Assembly: GCA_025331445.1 (NCBI GenBank)
Contig: JAIWNE010000012.1
Location: forward strand, 372,001-436,000
Source of the DNA: Blakeslea trispora
Lineage: Eukaryota; Mucoromycota; Mucoromycetes; Mucorales; Choanephoraceae
Reading direction: 5' to 3'
DNA: 64,000 nt
In this document: positions 26,125 to 38,162 of the stretch, one piece after another
How positions within the stretch are numbered: the stretch's first letter is position 1
Layout of the letters: every line of letters starts with the position of its first letter
Program-made: the position numbers and the translations under genes
The notes under the pieces: generated by a model
What the model was told of the DNA's origin: nothing
Database searches by the model: none
The model's input: only the letters and a program-made list of their open reading frames with translations

Positions 26125-27803
26125 ATGGTTCAAGAAGATATTCAAACAGTCAAGACATCTCATGGTAAACTAGCCAAAGGTAAGAAAAAAAAATCAAAAG
26201 AGCTCAAGATGAATGGAAAAGAGTAAACTGACTTGTGAAACAAGTGCATACATTCTTATTTATCAATAATGAGTTTGTGCCTGGCCATGGACCTATGATT
26301 GAGACTATGAATCCTGCTACTGAAGAAGTCATTTGCTCTGTTCACTCAGCAGATGAGTCTGATGTGAACAAGGCAGTTCAAGCTGCCAAAGAATGTTTCA
26401 AGACCACTTGGCGCAAAGTAGCTCCTGCCGAACGTGGTCGCCTGATCAATAAACTAGCGGATTTGATGGAACGCGATAAAGAAGAGTTGGCTACTTTAGA
26501 TGCGCTTGATAATGGAAAAGCCTTTACGATTGCACGCGACGTAGATATTACAGATTCAATCGGTTGTTTCCGTTATTTTGCTGGCTGGGCTGATAAGATT
26601 CATGGCAAGACAATTGATACGACTTTTGATAAGATGTGTTATACTCGTCATGAACCATTGGGTGTGGTAGGTGCTATCATTCCCTGGAACTACCCTACCA
26701 TGATGGCTGCATGGAAGTTTGCTCCTGCTTTAGCTGCTGGTAACACAAGTAAGTTTGTATCGAGTTTTTTTTTTAAGGTTCTCTAACATTTTCTTTTTAA
26801 AAAAAAAAGTTGTGATGAAAACATCTGAAATAACACCTTTACCACTCTATAAGTTTGCTGAACTTGTCAAGGAAGCTGGATTTCCTCCTGTAAGTGAACA
26901 TAATTTAAACAAGAAAAAAAAAGGAGATAACTTATCCTCTTTTTTCAACTATAGGGTGTCGTTAATATCATTACTGGCTATGGTCATACAACAGGTAGTT
27001 ATCTAAGCAATCATCGTGATGTCAGCAAGATGGCCTTTACTGGCTCAACTGTAACTGGCCGTAAGATCATGGAAAGCAGTGCCGGCAGCAACCTTAAGAA
27101 GCTTCAGCTTGAACTAGGTGGTAAATCAGCCCAAATTGTCTGCGCTGATGCTGATCTCGCCAATGCTGCTGTTCAAGCCCATGGAGGTATCTTTAACAAT
27201 CATGGCCAGAGTTGTAATGCTGGTTCTCGTATTTTAGTACAAGAACAAGTGTTTGACGAATTCATGTCACTCTTTATTGCTGAAACTAAAAAGATTGTGG
27301 TCGGTGATCCATTTGATGAAAACACCTTTCAGGGTCCACAAATCAACAAGTCTCAATTCGACAAGATCTTAAACTACATCAGAATTGGTCAAGAAGAAGG
27401 AGCAACTCTTGCACTCGGTGGCAAGCGCAAGGGAGAAAAAGGCTATTATATTGAACCTACTATTTTTACACACTGTAAAAACAACATGCGTATTATGCAG
27501 GAAGAAATCTTTGGTCCTGTTGTGGCCATTGCCACTTTCAAGACGATCGAGGAAGCCATCGAGATGGCCAATGACTCTGATTATGGTCTTGCCGGCGGTG
27601 TCTATACGACCAACATGGACACAGCCATCACTGTCACAAACGAGCTTCAGGCAGGTACTGTTTGGGTCAATTGCTTTGATGTCTTTGATCAGTCTACTCC
27701 CTTTGGTGGATACAAGCAGTCTGGGTTTGGAAAGGAGCTTGGAAAATATGCTCTGCATGAATATACTCAAGTCAAAGTAGTCAAGATTCAAAGAAGTCTT
27801 TAA
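26125..27803 (+). CDS. Aldehyde dehydrogenase (ALDH1/2-like)
   Basis: Oxidises aldehydes to acids with NAD(P)+. Four exons: 26125-26179, 26245-26748, 26810-26889 and 26955-27803, encoding 495 residues, the standard family length. Key motifs are GAIIPWNYP, the Rossmann FTGSTVTGRK, general-base Glu in LELGGKSA (about Glu266) and the catalytic Cys in NNHGQSCNAGSR (about Cys300), then EEIFGPVVAI and the C-terminal PFGGYKQSGFGKELG. The first exon encodes only 18 residues without a clear mitochondrial presequence, so a cytosolic enzyme is likely. The substrate cannot be assigned from sequence; acetaldehyde or betaine-aldehyde type activities are alternatives. The stop overlaps an AATAAA signal and lies 15 nt from the stop of the opposing ankyrin gene. 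Confidence 0.95.
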
Positions 27804-27818
27804 TAAATTCATTTTATT

Positions 27819-30800
27819 TTATTTATTGACCTGTCGCTGTTGTGCTTTAAAAAGTACACTGCTTAAATGAGTAGCTTTGGCCAGCATCTTTTCTTGCTGG
27901 TAAGATGATAAGGATGAGAGACTTGTGGCTGATATCATGGACATTCGTTTCTTTTCTGCTTTGATGCCAATAGCAGCTGATAGACGACGATTGATGTTCT
28001 TGGTATCAATCATGGATTTTGTATAATAGGATGAACGGCGACTATTCTGAGTTGAGGCAGACAAACGATGACTAGCCATAGAGAGGCTAGAGAGCGTACT
28101 GTTCTTGTTTGATGGTTGCGATCTATTGAATAAAGACAAATAAGACGTGATCAGTCAGTTATTAGTTTCATATTCTAGTATGTTATTTACCCTAGTTCAC
28201 TTGTCTCTAATTTAGTGATTGCAGTTGTGTTTGATGATTCAGATGCAAGTTGTGATATAGCGTGGGATGTAGACCAGAAAGAAACAGAGCGCAATCCAAC
28301 TTCATTTTCACGAATACAATCCATCAACTCTGCCAGCTGATCACTGACGGACAGTAAGGATACATTATCTTGACCTACTAAATGGTCTACTTGTGGCTCA
28401 ATCGATTGGCTAATCAGCTTCTTCAAGTTTTGTTCAATCATCATTTGTTCATGCTTGAGATTAGCAGTTGAGCATTTCAGACTTTCATGCACATGGTGCA
28501 ACTGCTCCAATTCACGAATAATCCATTGGTGGCGCTCCTGTTCTTCTGTAAATTCCTTTTGCTCAGACAAAATGGAATCATGAGACTCATGCTTTTGTGT
28601 CAAATGAGGATTGAAACTTCGAGAGACTTCATCAGCCACCTCCCATACTTTGATGACTTCTTCCTTGCGATGACGAACGGTACGTTCTAGTTCTGTCTTG
28701 AGAGCATAGACCTGTCGAGCTACTTCTGCTGCATCGTCATACAGTTGAGTCAGATGGGTTCTGATCTCGTCTAGTTCATCACTTGCTTGACCCAAAGCTA
28801 CTTGGACCTGAATCAACTGTTGACGCGACTTGCTGATCATCTGGCCAGCAAGAACCTTGACACAATAAAGACTTGCATCAAGTCGAGAGATATAGCATAG
28901 AGTAGATAATTCAGATTCACATTGTATGTTGAGCTGCTTGATCTGTAAAGCAGTCAGGTCGGTGGATAGAGAGGTAGTAGACGAAGCACAGCTTTCGTCT
29001 GTATCTTCTGCATTCGAATCGTGATCTTGCATAATAATCTCGGTCACTAATTTGTTGTCTTCCTTCCAATCCTTTTCGATGTGTACGTAGGGTGCTTCAT
29101 CTGTATCCAATCGCTCAAGAAGACTCTGTAGAAGTGCAGGAGGACGCACCTTGCGAAGAGATTCACGAGTAGCATCCAAGTGTTTCTCAATTGCATCATG
29201 TTCAAGAAGTAGCTGTTTCTTTTCTTTGTCTAGACTGGCCTGTTTATCAAACACTTTTTGAGTAAATGCCAAAACTTGATTTAGTTCTTGCTGGGTTTCT
29301 TTATGTTTTGTTTCTTCTTCTGGTCCATTCAGTTCTTTCTCTAGACCCAGACATAGCTCATACATCTTCTTTTTGGTTTCCGACAGCTTTTCGAGATGGT
29401 CATTGATTTCTTCTACATCCTTTTGAATTTCATACAGGTTGGATTGCAAGATATCAAACGAGAGTTCGAGTTCATTAAGAGAAGGTGTTTCTTTGGAAAA
29501 CAAGCCTGTTCGCTTGCTCTTTTTCCATGTGCTGACGGTCGATTGGCTACTTGATCGAGACATGTCATTGTGTATAGGCTTCATTTCGTCTTCAGCAGGA
29601 TATTCTGTTGTCAAGATATCCTTTACAGCAAGCCATCGGTTTTCTAACAAGATGCTTGCATTCTTGAAATGCTCATCGTTGCTTTTACCAAGCTCTTTCA
29701 AAACCTGTTCTACCACCATAGTCATGTCTTGGCATAAGCTGTTTCTGTCATCACGCAAGGAAGGCAATCGGTCTATTGGAATGGACTTCAAAATCAATAA
29801 GCCTTGTAACAAATGGCTGATGCAATTGCCAATATCAGGTACTGGGGCAGGCTCATGTGAGCCTTCTAAAAAGCCAAACTGTTGCTGCTTTCGTGCTGCA
29901 GCCTTTCTCAACCGCTCCACTTGATCAATCAGATTATCCTGTGCAAGCTCTAGCTGACAAAAACGATAATCAATTCGTTCAAAGACGTCAAATAACTTTT
30001 CGATTTTATCATGCTGTAGCTCAGACAGCTCCCAATCTGACTGATGGATCTGTTCCACCTGCTCTAGTTCTTCTCTAAACTCAATCATGGCCTTTTCTAC
30101 CAACTGATCTGTCACAGCAAACATCTCATGGGCATCTCGTAGTTCGTGTTTGAGTTTGTTGGTGATATGTTTGAGCTTTTGCCAAAACACTTCTCTTTTT
30201 TCTTCATCCAGTTGTCCACCTCCACCACTACTTGAGATGGATTGTGTAATAATGGTTAATCTGGAACCCACCGAGTCTACAAAGTTGGTCTGGTAGTAAA
30301 AAAAGGCCTTGAGAATTACATCAAAGTCAGAATAATCTTCATGGGTTGAGTCTTCCTTCTTGCGCTGAATGGTATGGTTCAAGAGCTGTTTGATGTGAGT
30401 CATGTGCATCTTTCCATCTGCAAACAACGAAAAAGCAGCTGAATGGATCATGGTGTGGTTTGAAGTGAACACCAGAGAGGATCGGTTGTATTCGCTTGCA
30501 GAATCAAATGGTCGAATGGTTCCGTTCAAAGAGCTCTGGATTGACCGAGTGTTTTGACATGTTCTACGGTCTGCTTCAAACTGGAGCATCTTTCTCTTGA
30601 GGTCTTCAGACTTGCAAGTATCCAAAGGAGTGAGGCCCTTTTTGTTCTTGAGATGAAGGTCTGCATTACCTTCGACAATCAGGACTTCTAGTACTTCGGA
30701 AACACCACCAAATTCTGCTGCAAAGTGCAATGGAGTATTTCCAATAGGATCAGCAAGGTTGACAAGTGCACCAAACTGAATCAAAAGAGATGCACAGGTA

Positions 30801-32338
30801 GCTAGATGTTCAGGTACATTTGTCACGCCCATCATGGTTTCTGTGACAGTTGTAGAGATATTGGCGGTATCCATCGCTGTTGGTGCATGAGGTCCTTCTG
30901 TAGATCCTTGACGCACCACGAGGCTTGGCATCATATGAGAAGGGAAGGCAGGTGTTTTTCCTTCTTTGGACTGAAGACCCTTCTGAATCCCCCAGGTAAC
31001 GCCGTCTTTATCCAGACCAAAGCGAGCCAGATGATGAAGAGCTGTTCTACCATAATACGTTTGAGCATTGATATCTGCACCTGCTTGAAATAGCATTGTA
31101 ATAGTATCCAATGATGGTAAAGGTTTGGTTCGCATAGCATAATGAAATGCAGTCAGACCATTCTTGACATCATGGTGGTTGACCAAAAGAGGACCACCAC
31201 GATGAGAATGATTCAGGGGTGGCGACTGTAGCAATAGGGTTTGTAGTGATAGATGATCGTGAATCTTTATAGCTTGCAGAAGGGCTGCTTGCACCATTTG
31301 AACTAATGCAGCAGCGGAGGGATCAAAGGGGTCAATCTCTCTTAGCACATTGAAATGCAAATGAGATAGTGAAGATGGATAGTTTGGTATAGTCGTTAGC
31401 AAATGTGATAGTTTAGAATAATTGATTGGATAGCTCATATTGCCTTGGTGGACTGGTTCTGCTAATTCTGATCGTTTGACTCTCAAGTTTTGCTCGCAAA
31501 GTCTCATCACTTCAGGATTCTTTTCAGCGAATTGAATGGCAGACCATCCATGGCTATCTGTCTTGTCCGGAGAAGCATGGTAATCCAAGAGCATCTTGAC
31601 AATAGGCATGTTGCCATCTCTTGCTTTAAAAGAAATATTTAGTAAACTTTTTTCTTTATCACTGTTTTTTTTTTACTTACCAGCATACATAAGAGCAGTT
31701 GCTTTTTTGCTATCCGTGCCATCCACATTGACTCGTTCATCTTCTAACAACAGTTGAATGATGGCTGTCTTTCCAAGGTAACTAGCAAGACATAAAGGCG
31801 TAATTCCTTTGATTTCATACTGAGGAGAATCCAATGTACAGTAATAAAGATTTGGGTGACAAAGAAGAATGTTTTTCATGATATCAAAATGAGAGGGATT
31901 GGTTGTTGCAATGAGATGAAGGTTGGATGTGTTGATACTAGATGCATCTAAATCAAAGCCAAAAATAGCACACACAATGGCCGTTCTTTTTTTTTAGCAT
32001 TAAGAAGTCAGTGATTTGATTTCGAAATAAACTTGAATCACGAAAACTCACCTTCCTCGACCATCTTTTGAATTGATATCAGCACCAGCACTAAGCAAGA
32101 GTCTGACCATATTCGCATGTCCTCCGATGACAGCAAGATTCAAGGGTTTGCACAGATACTCTTGATCAGTCTGTATACTGCTCAATAGCTCAGATTGATT
32201 GACAAAGTTTGCAGGGATTAAAGGCGAGAAAGTATGCTTAGAGTTCCACGAGAATGATCCATTGACATCTACACCATTCTGTATCATCAATCTCACTTTC
32301 TCCACATCATTGTTTACAATCGCACGTAGGAATTCCAT
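27819..32338 (-). CDS. Large ankyrin-repeat and coiled-coil protein
   Basis: Four exons: 32338-32052, 31985-31681, 31623-28191 and 28122-27819, giving 1442 residues. The ATG at 32338 was preferred to the upstream TTG. Roughly the first 550 residues are ankyrin repeats, for example KPLNLAVIGGHANMVRLLL, GITPLCLASYLGKTAIIQLL, GRTALHHLAR and NTPLHFAAEFGGVSEVLEVL. A linker follows, then long charged heptad-rich coiled coil from about 670 to 1320, and a basic serine-rich tail (SSLSMASHRLSAST; RRSSYYTKS). No enzyme, signal peptide or membrane segment is seen. Ankyrin plus coiled coil suggests a cytoskeletal or polarity scaffold, but this is inference; I do not recognise the family. Introns are 57-69 nt. 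All phases close exactly. Confidence 0.88.
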
Positions 32339-33723
32339 CAAAATAAAAGGAAGTCGAGAAAGAAGTATAGGAAAAAAAAAGAAAGAAAAAAAAAAGATAC
32401 AGCTATAAGGAGATCCATGTCATGAATAGAAACAACACTGCTTAATTTTTTTTAAGGAGAAGCTCAATAATTGCTTGTACCATCATCATTGTTGTATTCT
32501 CGATGAATAGCCATTTTCGGAAATAGATTGCACTGATGAAAATGAAGGTTGTATAGCTATTTGCGCAACTATACAATTAGAGTCAATAAGTCTTTTATGC
32601 CTGTATTTCTGAAAGGATCGACAGAACCCATAAAAAAAAGACCTAATACTGCCACATGCATCAACAGTGATTGAAGTCTCTCCCTCAAGAATATATTAAA
32701 CATTTTATTTGGCTTTAATACATACGACGCTAATTTTCCTTTTTCTTTTTGGTCGCCAGGGGACAAATGTCTTTCGATTACGTACATTAGAGAAAGTAAC
32801 TCAAAGTATTCGCCACAAAGTAAGGTTTCTTCTTTTCAGCATCTAGTGCAAGACCATTGATGTCTGTGCTTCGACATGCCCTAATAAGGTAGTTGGTCGC
32901 CATGTAGCATTTGTTTCTTTATGCAATAACTGATATAGTATAACTACAAGCTGCTGCAAAACACTTATCAGACTCTCTCTTACCAAGAGATTCGACAATA
33001 TTTTTGGCAGTCCTTTCAAGTTGTCTTTTATACAAAGATAGCGAATTCCAATTTTAAGCCCAATCCATTCTCAGTTTAGTATTGATAGTATAGCTTTAAA
33101 CCCACTTTTCTCCTTTTCAAATCAGCTTGGAAAGAGCTAGTGTTCTCTAATGACTATCCATTGCTTTCTATGAAGAACAATAATCTTGACAAGTAACATA
33201 TATTACAACTCTGCAAAAAAAAAAAAGTCAAATTTACAAAATATACAATAGCATGTGTGAATAAAGCTATTTTGATATCCATTTGCTCAACAGATCAAGT
33301 CTTGAGACATGCAAGTCTATATTATGCTAAACAAAATGTTCCATTTTACTTTACATTTGTCTACTTTGTATCTTTAGATTGTCCCAAATTCAAGTAAAAA
33401 AATACTCTATTCAAGCTTTTTTTTTTTTTATTTATTTAGCAATCCGACAACTCTTAAAAATAAACAATAACAACAGTGTACAAATGAAGGTGAGATTCTG
33501 TTTGGACTGTGATGACTAACTTTAAAATTCCAACCAATAGGATGAAGTGAATAAACTATGAGAGACAAAAGCATCCAATCAGATAAATTCCTCATTCACC
33601 ATACCTGGTTCACCCGATCACTGAATTGCTTACAAATTTTTGGTACATATTAAAAAAAAAAATTCTTCCATTTTCTATTTTTCTTCTTTTTTATACTCTA
33701 TCTTACATTACACCAAAACAAAA
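32339..33723. other. Divergent intergenic region ankyrin gene/DRE2
   Basis: 1.4 kb between two divergent genes. No supported ORF. The last 100 bases upstream of DRE2 are T- and C-rich, as expected for a fungal promoter and leader. Confidence 0.5.
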
Positions 33724-34759
33724 ATGTCATTTAATCAAGGTGATAACGTCTTGTTTGTAGCACCTGCTACTGTTGATCAAAATGCTCTTCTTCAAGTAAA
33801 GAACTCTGTTCAAACACAAGTTGGTTCCGGTCAAACTGCTTTTGAAGTCTTGGACAGAGTTTCTGAAGGTAACTGCTCAAGACCAGATTTAACATTTCTG
33901 TTGCTCACATGATGATCTGTATTTAGCACCTTTGGAAAAATCGAGTTACAATGCCATTTGCTCCAATCTGTTTTCACCCTCTGTTGCTATCCATACACCC
34001 AGTATTCTCTCTCGTTATCTATCAACTTTGAATGCTGGCGGTCAATTGATCTTGGAAGAGGTTGTCTTGTTAGTCGATCTACCCAACACAGTATGCCCTA
34101 TTACTCGCAAATCGACAGATGTTGAAAGTATGCTGAAGCTTGCAGGTTTTGTGGATGTACAAGTGACCCATGTCAGTCCTGTATCAGATGAGACTCTAGC
34201 TGCATTCTTTCAATTATGGGGCACAACTAAAGTAGAGCAAGGTGTTGCTCGCTTATCTGGAAAATTTGGCATTGCTCATATTGAGGCCAAGAAACCTGCT
34301 TATGAAGTAGGTCAAAAGGTTGCCTTGAACTTTAGAAAGAAGAACACTGCCAACAATAAGAAGGCCGTCTGGGCCGCTATCAGTACAGATGATCTCGAAG
34401 ACGAAGATGCTCTTTTGGATGAAGCCGATAAAGTTAAGCCAAGTAAAGCATCTTTGGTAAGACCCGACGATTGCGAATTGACAGATGGAAAGCGAAAAGC
34501 ATGTAAGAACTGTACATGTGGTAGAGCTGAAGAAGAGGCAGGACAAAGCAATGTTGTCTCTTTGGACTTGATGGATGATATTGTTGATGAGATTGTTGAA
34601 GTTGACCCTACACCAAAAAAGACAGGTGGTTGTGGTAGTTGTGCACTGGGTGATGCATTCAGATGCTCCACATGTCCTTACTTGGGTATGCCAGCTTTCA
34701 ATGCAGGTGAAAAGATTGCTCTAGGAGGCATGTTTGCTCAAGATGACATTGAGCTATAA
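33724..34759 (+). CDS. DRE2: Anamorsin/Dre2, cytosolic Fe-S assembly
   Basis: Electron-transfer partner of Tah18 in the cytosolic iron-sulfur protein assembly pathway. Two exons, 33724-33868 and 33927-34759, encode 325 residues. The N-terminal half is the degenerate methyltransferase-like domain ([20 protein letters not shown]). The C-terminal half has both cluster motifs: [16 protein letters not shown] (Cx8Cx2CxC, [2Fe-2S]) and the twin Cx2C pair CGSC...CSTC ([4Fe-4S]) followed by [14 protein letters not shown]. An acidic linker separates them. All cysteines are intact. The single intron is 58 nt. The start gives [14 protein letters not shown], where the family begins. Confidence 0.97.
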
Positions 34760-34818
34760 ATTGTTAAGAAAAAAAAAAGATACCATTTATCTTCTCTATT
34801 TGATACATTTGCATTTAT

Positions 34819-34840
34819 ACACACACACACACACACACAC
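34819..34840 (+). repeat. (AC)n microsatellite
   Basis: Eleven AC dinucleotides lie in the 3' flank of DRE2. Confidence 0.9.
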
Positions 34841-35690
34841 ATCTATGTATATACATACACTTATAACGACTCTCTCCCAATGTTTGCTTTTCCACAAAAC
34901 TAAACTTGTTTTTCATGTTATGTTCATACGATAGTAGTCCTTAAAAGAATGTCTTTAAGCTTGTGCATCATGTGTTTTATGCAAAAGAGAAATAAATATT
35001 TTAAAATAGACAAAAGAAATATGTTTTCTTTGAATGATTGCTTACAAGCAACAAGGTTATTTGGAAGAAACTTAGTTATGTTGATGTCAGGCAATATATC
35101 TCAATTTGCTTGTAGAATTCAGTGAGTCTCATTTTGGATGATTGCCAATGAAAGTTGTTTTCATCTTTGCCTTTTCTCAAGTTCATATACACATGTAGAT
35201 TACTGAGACATGCTAGAAGAGAATGCTTTGCATAAACCAAGGACGTTCTGTTAAAGCAAGTTCATTTGTATGCTATTGCTGTAGAGAAAGCATATCAAAG
35301 TACAAGGGAATTGCGCTAAACAAATAGCCGGTATATACAATCAAGCATTGCCGCAGTATCAAAGTAATGCAACACTTGACAACAGAGTTCATGGCCCTGC
35401 CAAACTATCTCCGCCCTCCTAGCATTTGCTCGAGCAACCATGACCAAAATAAGCTTAAATAGCTGTGCGCCTATCACTATTCTTGTACAGAAAACTTCAA
35501 CACCAATGAATCAACCACTTATATGAGTGTGCCTGAAGAGACTTTTCTGTTACTTCTAATCATCCAACAAGATTGTGTTATTTGGGAAATTGCACCAATC
35601 ACCAATGAAAAAAAGGAAAATGCTGACAAAAATTTTTTTCTTTATTCTTTTCTTTTCTCTCCTTTTTTTTTTTTATAATTTCGATATACT
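34841..35690. other. Intergenic region upstream of ketopantoate gene
   Basis: About 0.85 kb without a supported gene; the final 60 bases are a T-rich tract before the ECM31 start. Confidence 0.45.
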
Positions 35691-36990
35691 ATGTCCATCA
35701 TACGTACTACTTTTACCAGAGCTCTATGCTCAATTCGATGCAAGCCTCTCGTCACAGTCAATTACTGTCAAGCATTATCAAGAAAGAGCTTAAACAACAA
35801 TGATCAAAAAAGAGAATATTCTAGCAGGCCTGTTGAAAATAACCTTACCACACAAAGTAAGTTCCTGACAACTAAAGCAAAGAAAATTTTTTATGGTGTA
35901 ACTCAAATAACTCTTAAAAAGGAAGGTCCAAAGTGACTATCAAGACAATTCAAAGCATGTACAAGAAGAAAGAGCCTATTTCGATGATGACAGCTCAAGA
36001 CTATCCCTCTGGTTTGATTGTTGATCAATCTGGGATTGATATGTGTCTTGTTGGTGACTCATTAGCCATGGTCAGTCTAGGCTATGACTCAACCAACCCA
36101 TTGACAGTTGAGGTATAAGTTGTATAGAATGTATGAGCCCTTTCCATACTGAGGATTGATTTAGGATATGCTACATCATTGTCGTGCAGTAGCAAGGGGC
36201 GCAAAAGCTCCTTTTATTGTAGCTGATCTACCTTTCGGTAGTTATGAAGCCAGTCCTCAAGATGCAGTCCGAGTTTCTTTAAGATTTATGAAAGAAGGCA
36301 ATTGTGATGTAAGTGCCACCAAACAATCTTGATAAGTTGACTAAAGTATGGACGTATATAGGCAGTAAAGTTAGAAGGAGGAATAGAGATGTCCGAGACC
36401 ATACAGAAGATCACCCGGGTTGGTATACCTGTTCTTGCTCATATCGGCCTAACACCTCAAAGACAGGCAGCCCTTGGTGGTTTCAGAGTCCAGGGCAAGA
36501 CAGCAAAGCAAGCAAGTGGTTTGTTAAGAGATGCCTTTGCTGTTCAGAAGGCAGGTGCCTTTGGTGTTGTTTTAGAGGCTATTCCTGCCGAAATCGCTGA
36601 ATACATCACACAACAATTGAAGATACCCACCATTGGTATTGGTGCTGGCGTTCATTGCTCAGGACAAGTACTCGTTCAGAATGATGCCCTTGGCTTGTTT
36701 GACAAATTTGTACCAAAGCAAGTACTGTTTGCTAAACAAAAATGATCAAGTCTCTAATGGCTCTTTGTTATAGGTTTACAAAACAGTACTGCAATTTGAA
36801 TCAGATCATGACAAAGGCTTTGAAAGAGTATCATGAGGAAGTCAAGATGAGAAAATTCCCTGCCCCACAAAACACATATCCTATTGATCCTGTTCAACTA
36901 GACAAGTTTTTTGCACAAGAAAAAGAGAGAGTCGGAGTTCATCAAGAAGACGAAGAAGAGATCTCCAAGATACATGCTTCAATGATATAA
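35691..36990 (+). CDS. ECM31: Ketopantoate hydroxymethyltransferase (PanB/Ecm31)
   Basis: First committed step to pantothenate and CoA: 5,10-methylene-THF plus 2-oxoisovalerate gives ketopantoate. Five exons: 35691-35856, 35922-36112, 36165-36308, 36362-36717 and 36774-36990, 357 residues. The first 60 residues are basic and S/T-rich ([18 protein letters not shown]), fitting a mitochondrial presequence. The barrel core shows [25 protein letters not shown] (metal Asp), [13 protein letters not shown] (metal Asp), AVKLEGG (metal Glu), [16 protein letters not shown] segment [14 protein letters not shown], the catalytic Glu in VVLEAIPAE and [20 protein letters not shown]. Intron 4 (36718-36773) uses a GC donor, GCAAGT, with a TATAG acceptor; this is the only junction that gives [12 protein letters not shown] in frame. 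The C-terminal tail is acidic and not conserved. Confidence 0.95.
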
Positions 36991-37466
36991 AGCAAAAAGA
37001 GTGCTTGTATCTCATGTTACTGGACATGATATGTATATGATAGAATTTTGGGTGCTCATCCCATCAGCTTATAGTCTTGCATGAAATAAAGAAGAGGATA
37101 TCTCAGACTTTGAGCGGACTTTTCGTCGCATTAAGCTGAGCTAGGTTATTTGCATAAAACAGACCATCCTTAAAAGTAAAGATTTAGATACTAGGTGAAA
37201 TAGTGTATTTATCTAAATAGACTTATATCTTGATGTTCCAGTTTTGATAAGCACTCCAAAGTACAATAAAAACTATCCCATGATAATGATGTGTGATACA
37301 TGTTTGTTTTAATAATACATAAAAAAAAGAATGGGATGATTTTTTTTTAAAGAGACAATGAATAATGCAAATATGAAGGAATAGAGAGTTTGTGAGAAGA
37401 AAAAGAAGAGGGGGGGGGTAACTGTTTTAATTTGTATTGTTGAATATGTGTGTATGTGGGTTTGCG
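36991..37466. other. Convergent spacer ECM31/IF-3
   Basis: A 476-bp spacer between two converging genes, with poly-A/T runs and a G-run (37411-37419). No gene is seen. Confidence 0.45.
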
Positions 37467-38162
37467 TTATTTTCTTTCAAATTGCATAGCGCAGTTTTGA
37501 CCAGCAAAGGCAGGCTGTTTTGTCAACTTGTATTCATCCATCATACTGGTCACTGTTTGGACAACCTTTTTCTGTTCTTCTTTATCCAATCTAACCTGTC
37601 CTCGTTTATAGACAATCTCTATCTTTACTTTGTTGCCCTTGTCTAGAAACTGGACTGCCTTGTTCAGTTTATGCTCCATATCATGAGGGCTTACGTTCCA
37701 ACCAAATACAATCTCCTTCAACACAGATTCAGGAGCTGTCTGTTTCTTCTTCTTGCTTTGCTTTTCCTTTTCAAACAATACCTTCTTATCGAGCAAACGG
37801 CAGACTGGGTTGGGTTTGGCTGTTGGATCTACTTCGACCAGAAAGAAGCGTGACCGATCAAAACTAGGTAGGATATCAGCTACTCTGCAACGATTGTGAA
37901 CCTGACCCTGTTCATCCACGAATGTAATGAATCGCGTAGTGATTTCTTCGTCTCTTCTAGGTCTTCCTAACGTATTCTTTTGTGGTTGCTTTGGTTGTTC
38001 AGGTTGCAAAGGTTGGATTTGTCTTAGAGGTCTACCGCCCATAGCTTGTCTTTGACGTTGAGCATTGGCAAGAATAGGGACAGCTTGAGCAAGACTGCTG
38101 TAGCGTCTGTTAGCTTGAAGTAGCTTCAAAGTAGGTCGAAATAACTGTGTACGAGATAACAT
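37467..38162 (-). CDS. MTIF3: Mitochondrial translation initiation factor IF-3
   Basis: Single-exon, 231 residues. Bacterial IF-3 fold that keeps ribosomal subunits apart and proofreads the start codon in mitochondria. The N-terminus (MLSRTQLFRPTLKLLQANRR) is an arginine-rich mitochondrial presequence; a Q/P-rich linker follows. The N-domain reads DEEITTRFITFVDEQGQ, RVADILPSFDRSRFFLVEVD and PVCRLLDKKVLFEKEK, and the C-domain LKEIVFGWNVSPHDMEHKL and VKIEIVYKRGQ. Order and spacing match IF-3. No intron was needed. The extension past the usual IF-3 end is short. Identity is clear although fungal IF-3s are divergent. Confidence 0.94.
   Translation of the reverse strand: MLSRTQLFRPTLKLLQANRRYSSLAQAVPILANAQRQRQAMGGRPLRQIQPLQPEQPKQPQKNTLGRPRRDEEITTRFITFVDEQGQVHNRCRVADILPSFDRSRFFLVEVDPTAKPNPVCRLLDKKVLFEKEKQSKKKKQTAPESVLKEIVFGWNVSPHDMEHKLNKAVQFLDKGNKVKIEIVYKRGQVRLDKEEQKKVVQTVTSMMDEYKLTKQPAFAGQNCAMQFERK

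Noticed and set aside
27369..27812. 147-codon minus-strand frame opposite aldehyde dehydrogenase
   Set aside because: It is the antisense shadow of a well-supported exon.
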